The notes under the pieces were generated by a model, which saw only the letters and a list, made by a program, of their open reading frames with translations, was not told the origin of the DNA and did no database searches. From assembly GCA_900319035.1 (NCBI GenBank), contig ONMU01000021.1:1-46069 (forward strand): 46,069 bases of DNA, read 5' to 3'. The DNA comes from an uncultured Bacteroidales bacterium. GTDB taxonomy: Bacteria > Bacteroidota > Bacteroidia > Bacteroidales > Paludibacteraceae. The position numbers were made by a program, and so were the translations under genes. Below, in pieces: positions 41,601 through 46,069 of this stretch (position 1 is its first letter; every line of letters starts with the position of its first letter).

Positions 41601-41774
41601 ACCTCGCAAACGAGTTGCGAGGACGCGCCCGCCCACCCAAGTTCCAGACTACCCAAGGGTAATAAGGAGTTCTATGTCCTTGCAGCGGTGAGGGCTGCTA
41701 CGGACTCGCGCGGCGTACTTACTCCTCATACCGTCCCCCGGACGCTATTTCGGTACGCCTGTTCCGCTTCATGT

Positions 41775-41890
41775 TTCGCTTCTGTGCAAAACAGTTCCCG
41801 AAAGAGGCAGACGAGCTCTTCGCCGCCGCTCAGGAGAACGCTCAGTGGCGTTACAAGAGCTACCTCCGCATGCTCGGCACTGCTTGGTAA
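41775..41890 (+). pseudogene. Direct copy of the nifJ C-terminal coding end
   Basis: Encodes KQFPKEADELFAAAQENAQ and then WRYKSYLRMLGTAW with stop at 41888-41890, identical to the last residues of NifJ. Against 34252-34368 the bases differ only at synonymous sites (CAA/CAG, GCT/GCC, GAA/GAG, AAA/AAG, TCC/AGC, TAT/TAC). So it descends from a functional nifJ allele, not from a freely decaying copy. It has no start of its own. Confidence 0.92.
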
Positions 41891-41933
41891 TAAAATCCCG
41901 TTCGTAATTACGTAATTACGATCATCAAATAAG

Positions 41934-41964
41934 GAACGCGCGTACGTATGTATGCGCGTTCTTT
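41934..41964 (+). terminator. Terminator after direct nifJ fragment
   Basis: GAACGCGC (41934-41941) pairs with GCGCGTTC (41954-41961) with a T-rich tail (TTTATT). It begins in the same AAGGAACGCG that follows the intact nifJ stop. Confidence 0.7.
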
Positions 41965-41973
41965 ATTAAATGT

Positions 41974-41993
41974 ATCCGCCAAGTTTGGCGGAT
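41974..41993 (-). terminator. Hairpin just past the small membrane/lipoprotein stop
   Basis: ATCCGCCA/TGGCGGAT with a 4-nt loop, 3 nt past the stop of 41997-42197. It has the same stem as the hairpin after rplT (22466-22485). Confidence 0.55.
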
Positions 41994-41996
41994 CTC

Positions 41997-42197
41997 CTAC
42001 AGTTTCTTGCTTGCGTCATACGTCTCCACCGTCTTGGTCTGAATAACCACGCTGGTGTCGCCTTTCTGCCATGCTTCGCTTCGGGTTGTCACCGTCCGTG
42101 TCACGTTGCAGCTCTGCAACCCCAACGCAATCGCCACACAAGTTACGATGGCGGTAGCTATCGTCGCTACCATTTTATAGATTTGGTGTTTATTCAT
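41997..42197 (-). CDS. Small membrane/lipoprotein-like protein (smalltalk-like)
   Basis: A 66-residue protein with one hydrophobic N-terminal helix (about 8-27) ending LGLQSC, a lipobox-like Cys, then a charged tail with TVTTRSEAWQ and VIQTKTVETYDASKKL. It resembles the smalltalk-type or lysis-associated proteins seen with small Bacteroidales phage-like modules. That resemblance is by pattern only. It is the last gene of the minus-strand module. Confidence 0.5.
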   Translation of the reverse strand: MNKHQIYKMVATIATAIVTCVAIALGLQSCNVTRTVTTRSEAWQKGDTSVVIQTKTVETYDASKKL

Positions 42198-42239
42198 AAC
42201 AATTTAACAATTTAACAATTTAACGGTTTAACGTAAAAG

Positions 42240-42257
42240 AAGTGCCCGAAGGCACTT
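42240..42257 (-). terminator. Terminator after 42262-42645
   Basis: AAGTGCC and GGCACTT with a TTCG loop (minus strand) and CTTTTAC after it. It begins 4 nt past the stop. Confidence 0.75.
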
Positions 42258-42261
42258 TCTT

Positions 42262-42645
42262 TTACCCGTTATGCTCGGCATCGTAAGCCTCTTTCTCCAG
42301 CTTCCAGAGATAAGCCTTCATGGTTTTTACACCGCCCGGCTGATCCTTCTGAGCGGCGAAAGCGGCTTGGTCTGCGGAGATCTTCATGAGGTCTTTGGAA
42401 CGAGCGGCTACTGCTGCTGCCACCGCCGAGAAGCGGTTACGCTGTCTTACCTCGTTGGTGGTTACCGGAGTCGAGCGCTCCACTTTCTTGCGCAGGAACA
42501 AGCGGTTACAATTAGGGTTAGTGGTAGCTGCCGTTCGGTGCGTGCCAAGCAGCATCTTGTTGCAGCTGTGTTGCGGGTTCTTACCCGGTTTACTCAATGC
42601 GCCGGACACATGATCAATACCGGCACTCCATTCTACTTTTGCCAT
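42262..42645 (-). CDS. Small conserved Bacteroidales protein, family member B
   Basis: Start is ATG 42645 (MAKVEWSAGIDHVSGALSK); a longer upstream frame is not supported. The 127-residue protein has RLFLRKKVERSTPVTTNEVR, RNRFSAVAAAVAARSKDLM and YLWKLEKEAYDAEHNG. The mid and end regions align with 42921-43256 (ERFAKVSAAVRAILAG; YAMHKLNDQYDENG). The function is unknown. A family member also sits in the island (34843-35229), so the two regions share a gene pool. Confidence 0.6.
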   Translation of the reverse strand: MAKVEWSAGIDHVSGALSKPGKNPQHSCNKMLLGTHRTAATTNPNCNRLFLRKKVERSTPVTTNEVRQRNRFSAVAAAVAARSKDLMKISADQAAFAAQKDQPGGVKTMKAYLWKLEKEAYDAEHNG

Positions 42646-42718
42646 TCGCGTTCGGCAATCGGTTCGCATTGGTCCATACCGCTCCGCTAAATGGAGGGGG
42701 GACCGATGTCTCCGCTCT

Positions 42719-42886
42719 CCCCACAAATTAAAATTTGCGGGGACCCTCTATGCCGATTGAGAGGGGTTAAGGTTGGTTAATACTTTGTTGTTTGACCCGG
42801 CATTGAATGCCGGTTTTGCATTTTGCATTTTTGTCTCATATTTGAGACAACTTTTCTTTGTCCCTTGTCCCGGCATCGAATGCCGG
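42719..42886. repeat. Cluster of four palindromes between small genes
   Basis: 42719-42742 is CCCCACAAATT with its near-complement. 42797-42813 and 42870-42886 are CCGGCATTGAATGCCGG and CCGGCATCGAATGCCGG. 42833-42848 is GTCTCATATTTGAGAC. Each has a T-rich flank on the plus strand, but the genes are on minus, so a role as a simple terminator of these genes is uncertain. Confidence 0.85.
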
Positions 42887-42920
42887 TTTCCTTTCCCTTT
42901 CAGGGAGCCGCAGGGGGCTG

Positions 42921-43256
42921 TTAGATCGCGTCGCCGTTCTCGTCGTACTGGTCATTGAGCTTGTGCATCGCATAGCCGAACAAACTGCCGTACTTGTGCT
43001 GAGCCTTGTACTCCGCCTCCAGTTGAGTCTTCTGCTCGCTCGTTCCTGCGAGGATAGCTCGTACCGCCGCTGATACCTTCGCGAAACGCTCTTTCGCCTT
43101 GATCTGAGCCGCGCTCGGCTCTTTGGTACTCGGGTTACACAACTTGCCGGTTGTCACTTTTCCGGTTTTCTTGTTCGTGCGGAAGTACACATCGCTGTGC
43201 TCGCACACTTTCTTTTTCATGCTCTCAATGAGCGCCATCGGCTTAATCTCTGCCAT
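42921..43256 (-). CDS. Small conserved Bacteroidales protein, family member C
   Basis: The 111-residue basic protein contains VYFRTNKKTGKVTTGKLCNPSTKEPS, then AKERFAKVSAAVRAIL and AEYKAQHKYGSLFGYAMHKL. It is related to the products of 42262-42645 and 34843-35229. It may bind nucleic acid, judged only by its basic charge. The upstream gap has palindromes at 43350-43369. Confidence 0.6.
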   Translation of the reverse strand: MAEIKPMALIESMKKKVCEHSDVYFRTNKKTGKVTTGKLCNPSTKEPSAAQIKAKERFAKVSAAVRAILAGTSEQKTQLEAEYKAQHKYGSLFGYAMHKLNDQYDENGDAI

Positions 43257-43349
43257 AATAGTTAAAGTTTAGGTTTGCGACCGCCCCTTCTTGGTCTCCT
43301 TTCTATCGACCAATCTTGGGCGATCTGGGTTAATAATATTTGTTATGTG

Positions 43350-43369
43350 CTCGGGACGTCAGGCCCGAG
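43350..43369. repeat. Palindrome between members C and D
   Basis: CTCGGG and CCCGAG around an 8-nt loop, T-rich on the plus side. Another, GCCGATTGGTAATCGGC (43390-43406), overlaps the 3' coding end of the next gene. Confidence 0.7.
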
Positions 43370-43385
43370 GTTTCTTTTCTTTGTA

Positions 43386-43595
43386 TTACGCCGATTGGTA
43401 ATCGGCATCCTTCTTCTTCCTATATCGTTCGATGAATCGCTCCTGATTTGCCTTCTCGCCATCCGTTTTAACATGTCCGCTCCTGTTTGGACACCGCTGC
43501 ACAATCTGCTTCCCGCGATACATACGGAAGTAATATCCGTCTTTCCGCAGCATACCTCGCAGGCTATCAATGGGTAGTATCAAATCCGCTTTCAT
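43386..43595 (-). CDS. Small conserved Bacteroidales protein, family member D (short)
   Basis: The 69-residue basic protein has MLRKDGYYFRMYRGKQIVQR and CPNRSGHVKTDGEKANQERF. It has the N-terminal half of the family layout (beta segment with FR..xGK, then P..., then K..xxxF). The coding end contains a palindrome (43390-43406). The function is unknown. Confidence 0.55.
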   Translation of the reverse strand: MKADLILPIDSLRGMLRKDGYYFRMYRGKQIVQRCPNRSGHVKTDGEKANQERFIERYRKKKDADYQSA

Positions 43596-43627
43596 ATATT
43601 CAAAATTTTGGTCTCAAACTTTGGGGT

Positions 43628-43651
43628 CCCCGCAAATTTTAATTTGTGGGG
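43628..43651. repeat. Palindrome matching that at 42719
   Basis: CCCCGCAAATT and AATTTGTGGGG: the reverse-complement relation of 42719-42742. Both copies border a gene of this module. Confidence 0.85.
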
Positions 43652-43865
43652 AGAGGAGGAAGCACAACCATTACATTTGTTGCGTAGCAACTTAATCATG
43701 GATTGTCGCTTCCGACGACGCGACCATTTCGCGATCATCGCGTACGTCCCTGTACCGTGCTGCGCTGCTTTTTTTCGCGACGCCGAACTATAATATAAAC
43801 AGCCGCAAGCGGTACTGTCCGCTTACGACCGTTTTTCGTGTATTTTTTTGCAAAAATCTGCATTT

Positions 43866-44303
43866 TTACCTGTACAGAGGTTCAATTTCCGGATCTTCGA
43901 GCTCATAACTCGGCTCTTCCGTTACCTCATTCTCATCCAAATCGTCAATCAGCACGACAGGGAAATCATCAGGATGATAGTCCACCTCGGGATATCCCGG
44001 TAACTCAGGCTTCGGTCTGCAAACCTCAATCCGGATCTCTTCGCGGCTTCTCTGAATACCCAGCAGGTAATTCTCCACCACTTCCTGTTCTTGCTGAATC
44101 TTCCACATCCATCCGCACTGCCTTCCGGAAAAGCAGATTCCGACACGCGTCACCGTCAACCGATAAATCAATTCCAACGGCAGGTGCTCGTTCAGCACAA
44201 ACACCTCAGCCAAAAGGCGGTCGCCTAACACAGGATTCACTTCCCAAACTTCGCAATGTGCACCCGATATAAACTCACGGGTTTTTATAAGTTTTAGTAA
44301 CAT
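43866..44303 (-). CDS. Unknown acidic-tailed 145-residue protein
   Basis: The protein starts MLLKLIKTREFISGAHCEVW and has a Cys-rich central part (RVGICFSGRQCGWMWKI) and an acidic tail (DDLDENEVTEEPSYELEDPE). No family is recognised. It may be a phage or plasmid-type accessory protein. It precedes family member D on the same strand. Confidence 0.5.
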   Translation of the reverse strand: MLLKLIKTREFISGAHCEVWEVNPVLGDRLLAEVFVLNEHLPLELIYRLTVTRVGICFSGRQCGWMWKIQQEQEVVENYLLGIQRSREEIRIEVCRPKPELPGYPEVDYHPDDFPVVLIDDLDENEVTEEPSYELEDPEIEPLYR

Positions 44304-44331
44304 TTCTTTAGTCCTTTCTTTTTTTTAGGGT

Positions 44332-44362
44332 CCCCGATGTAACTCTCAGAGTTGCAGTGGGG
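44332..44362. repeat. Palindrome before 43866-44303
   Basis: CCCC...AACTC/GAGTT...GGGG with small bulges. It lies in the 5' leader of the unknown gene. Confidence 0.6.
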
Positions 44363-44420
44363 AAAGCGTAGATCAAAACGTAGGCGTAATCGAGCGGCTG
44401 TGCTGCGAGTCACGCGCAGT

Positions 44421-44470
44421 TTTAGATCAAGCTATGTCAATAACATTTAGATCAAGCTATGTCAATAACA
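44421..44470. repeat. Exact 25-bp tandem duplication at gene end
   Basis: TTTAGATCAAGCTATGTCAA and the next 5 nt occur twice (44421-44445 and 44446-44470). One copy codes for the end of the HTH protein (with its stop) and the other lies just past it. Confidence 0.9.
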
Positions 44471-44640
44471 TAATGTTCTGTAATTATTTCTACCACTTCC
44501 GGCGGCAGGATATGTTGCTGTTTCTTCAGTCCAAACGGCTTCAACCGTTTTCGCATATAAGGTGTCGCCAACCAACGCCTAAACGTCCGAGCACTCACAC
44601 CTGCTGCCTTCACCAGTTCTTTTTTAGTTAAACTTCTCAT
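44452..44640 (-). CDS. Small helix-turn-helix protein (DUF4248-like)
   Basis: The start at ATG 44640 gives MRSLTKKELVKAAGVSARTF, a 62-residue protein with an HTH (about 6-25) and a second helical stretch (LPPEVVEIITEHY). It resembles the DUF4248 family found with Bacteroidales phage and mobile modules, and is probably a DNA-binding switch. It begins 1 nt after the stop of the gene upstream (TGAAATG), so the two are coupled. Confidence 0.6.
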   Translation of the reverse strand: MRSLTKKELVKAAGVSARTFRRWLATPYMRKRLKPFGLKKQQHILPPEVVEIITEHYVIDIA

Positions 44641-44641
44641 T

Positions 44642-44986
44642 TCAATTAAACGCTTTGCGGTCTTCCATCTCAAAAGCTTCCGTATCAAGTTTGCTATAAA
44701 CCCCGTAGTGTTCTCCGTACTTGGCTATAAACAGCTTCGTGTCATTCGGCAAACCTACATTCGACCCGTTGTAGTTGAACGGTCGCGGATTGCAATGGGA
44801 GATGGCGAAATAAGGATTTTCCTCAATCTCAATCCGTTGCTCCCTTTGCCAGACGAACGTCGCGTAGATCTGCCGCTGCTTCTTTAAGGGCAACCCTTTC
44901 CACAACCGCTCACACGCCTCCCGCCTGTTCAGGAATTGTTCCGCCGGAGCCAAAAACTCCCAGATTATTTCAAAAGACGTTTTCAT
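44642..44986 (-). CDS. Unknown 114-residue module protein
   Basis: The protein has LNRREACERLWKGLPLKKQR and NPYFAISHCNPRPFNYNG. No family is named; similar small proteins occur near DUF4248-like genes (by memory). It is translationally coupled to the HTH gene. A hairpin (45019-45040) is in its leader. Confidence 0.5.
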   Translation of the reverse strand: MKTSFEIIWEFLAPAEQFLNRREACERLWKGLPLKKQRQIYATFVWQREQRIEIEENPYFAISHCNPRPFNYNGSNVGLPNDTKLFIAKYGEHYGVYSKLDTEAFEMEDRKAFN

Positions 44987-45018
44987 AAAAATCTTCTTTT
45001 AATTCTCCCCCCCCCTCT

Positions 45019-45040
45019 CCTATACCACGATGGGTATAGG
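45019..45040. repeat. Hairpin upstream of 44642-44986
   Basis: CCTATACC and GGGTATAGG around a 5-nt loop, in a C-rich run, with T residues downstream on the plus strand. Confidence 0.6.
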
Positions 45041-45072
45041 GGGAAGGAGTTTTTCTTTATAATTCTTTTTGC

Positions 45073-45534
45073 TTACTTTTTCTTATCGGCTTTCTTTTTG
45101 AGCACTTTAAAGGTGTACGAGATGCTGTCCGGTACACGCTTCGGGTGCTGCAAACGCCACGACTTAAGCAGGCCTTTCATCTCGCTTGTCAGTGCCGAAA
45201 CACTCGCCTTGAGCGTCCTTTGCTCCTCAGCTTTCGCACGCCATTGAGCGGCGATTGCATCGTTGTACCGTTCTTTCTGGTCAACAAACTCAAACGTCTC
45301 ATCTACCTGTAACTGGTAGAACTTACCTTTGTGCTCAAACTCGCTACCAACAACACCTTGTTCGGCCATGAGTTTTTGCGCCAACTCGACCGCGTCCGGC
45401 TTGATCTCTGCCATCCGCTCTTTGCAAGCGTCGATGAGTTCCGACAGTGCCCGAGTCTCCTCGATAGCATCTACATGGTTCAATACTGCGTCATTTGCGT
45501 TAATAAACGCCTGTGTGAATTCATATGTACTCAT
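45073..45534 (-). CDS. Unknown 153-residue helical protein
   Basis: The protein begins MSTYEFTQAFINANDAVLNH and is mostly helical, with a basic Lys-rich C-terminus (KVLKKKADKKK). A middle segment (EFEHKGKFYQLQVDETFEF) looks like a small beta hairpin. This pattern is seen in phage-type host-interaction proteins, but no family could be fixed. It sits between the HNH gene and the 44642-44986 gene. Confidence 0.5.
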   Translation of the reverse strand: MSTYEFTQAFINANDAVLNHVDAIEETRALSELIDACKERMAEIKPDAVELAQKLMAEQGVVGSEFEHKGKFYQLQVDETFEFVDQKERYNDAIAAQWRAKAEEQRTLKASVSALTSEMKGLLKSWRLQHPKRVPDSISYTFKVLKKKADKKK

Positions 45535-45553
45535 AATTCTTTCTTTGTTTTGT

Positions 45554-45644
45554 GCGAGATTTGATCTCGCTGATTATTAGCTTTGTTAATTGTTAGGGAT
45601 ATTATCCCGTTTTCTTTGTCAATTAGTCCGACATCTGATGTCGG
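45554..45644. repeat. Three palindromes between HNH and helical gene
   Basis: GCGAGATTTGATCTCGC (45554-45570), GGGATATTATCCC (45596-45608) and CCGACATCTGATGTCGG (45628-45644). The last starts right after the HNH stop. Confidence 0.85.
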
Positions 45645-45645
45645 T

Positions 45646-46069
45646 TTAGCACTCCATGTGATGCGTCATCTCATATTCCATCCGCTTTGCCGGATCTTCG
45701 AACTCGTACTTGCTGAAAATCGTCAGCAGCTCTTCACGTCCCATCTTGCGTGGGTCACGTCCGATACTCCGCAGCACGCTCAGCAGCCTCGCTCGTTTGA
45801 CATTCTCGGCAACGGTCACCCATTGCAGGTTTTCCACGCGACAATCAAGGATATTGCCATTGATGTGATCCAGAACATAATCCGGTCCGGGTTTGGGACC
45901 AAGCCAAGCTTTGGCGACAAGCAGGTGACAATAGGGGTTGCCTACGAATGCACACAATCGCGGGTAATTGGAATGGACGTTCGGCTTATACCGAAAGTTC
46001 TTGGTCACAAAGGGCTTAATCTGGTTCAGCCCTCGACGGGAGTGCGTGAAGAACAGACCTTGAATGGAG
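45646..46069 (-). CDS. HNH homing-type endonuclease, N-terminus outside window
   Basis: The frame is open to the window end, so the GTG at 46008 need not be the start. Visible are NPYCHLLVAKAWLG, DYVLDHINGNILDCRVENLQ and WVTVAENVKRA, the HNH_3 motif with DH, N and the final N. These nucleases often come with phages and introns. The C-terminus is helical. No intron is visible around it. Confidence 0.85.
   Translation of the reverse strand, partial: SIQGLFFTHSRRGLNQIKPFVTKNFRYKPNVHSNYPRLCAFVGNPYCHLLVAKAWLGPKPGPDYVLDHINGNILDCRVENLQWVTVAENVKRARLLSVLRSIGRDPRKMGREELLTIFSKYEFEDPAKRMEYEMTHHMEC

Larger units (their letters stand above)
34369..41774. mobile_element. Accessory island inserted at the nifJ 3' end
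   Basis: The island lies between two copies of the nifJ 3' end and contains defence-type and surface genes, several AT-rich. Its ends carry inverted copies of nifJ-tail plus downstream sequence. No integrase or transposase is seen inside, so the mechanism of entry is open. The boundaries are inferred from where nifJ homology ends and resumes. Confidence 0.6.

Noticed and set aside
34369-41774. Transposon with transposase or integrase
   Set aside because: None of the island genes resembles a transposase, serine or tyrosine recombinase, so only the borders suggest mobility.
41660-41774. Further nifJ tail remnant
   Set aside because: Only GGGTAATAAGGA and a few bases match; too short to distinguish from chance.
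42719-45644. Integron attC array
   Set aside because: No integrase is seen, the palindromes are of different types, and none shows the attC core pattern.

Overview
The window looks like a chromosome segment of an uncultured-type Bacteroidales (Bacteroidota). Three things point there. Many genes are preceded by the Bacteroidota promoter (TTTG, a 20-nt gap, then TAnnTTTG). The gene content is typical: TonB receptor, IgGFc/PKD surface proteins, BspA-type leucine-rich repeats and pyruvate:ferredoxin oxidoreductase. Several exported proteins end in sorting-like tails.

Positions 1-20981 are almost all minus-strand core and envelope genes. They are a TonB-dependent receptor (cut by the window edge), the GTPase EngB, the peptide/carbon-starvation carrier CstA, tRNA-Val(UAC), a PAP2 phosphatase, two large IgGFc/PKD secreted paralogues around an OmpA protein with a TolA-like helix, a secreted endonuclease I, phosphatidylserine synthase, an AmpG-like transporter, a PpiD/SurA-type chaperone and a two-domain lipoprotein. 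Positions 21100-30744 hold infC-rpmI-rplT, dapA, a DUF6913-like gene, ligA, a secreted endonuclease/exonuclease/phosphatase, an FtsB-like gene, a small membrane protein, ruvC, a 2[4Fe-4S] ferredoxin and an AAA ATPase.

Pyruvate:ferredoxin oxidoreductase (nifJ, 30905-34368) appears damaged. A 20-bp exact tandem duplication shifts its frame, and the conserved TPSS substrate loop is missing. Its last ~34 codons recur at 41775-41890 with only silent changes, and a decayed inverted copy of the same end lies at about 41235-41600. Between these copies is an accessory island (about 34369-41774). It carries a short ABC-type ATPase plus a DUF4435 (Toprim-like) protein, a pair resembling the PARIS defence system, with a third small gene; an AT-rich PD-(D/E)XK-like protein; and a secreted leucine-rich repeat protein behind a long structured leader.

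Positions 41997-46069 form a module of small minus-strand genes: a small membrane/lipoprotein, three members of one small-protein family also found in the island, an HTH protein, unknowns and an HNH nuclease. Short perfect palindromes sit in almost every gap.

The most unusual genome-wide signal is that intergenic-type short repeats are found in frame inside conserved genes (TonB receptor, engB, cstA, PAP2, dapA, ligA and probably the transporter). EngB and the TonB receptor carry the same repeat in the same reading frame, giving the same peptide ([11 protein letters not shown]-like).
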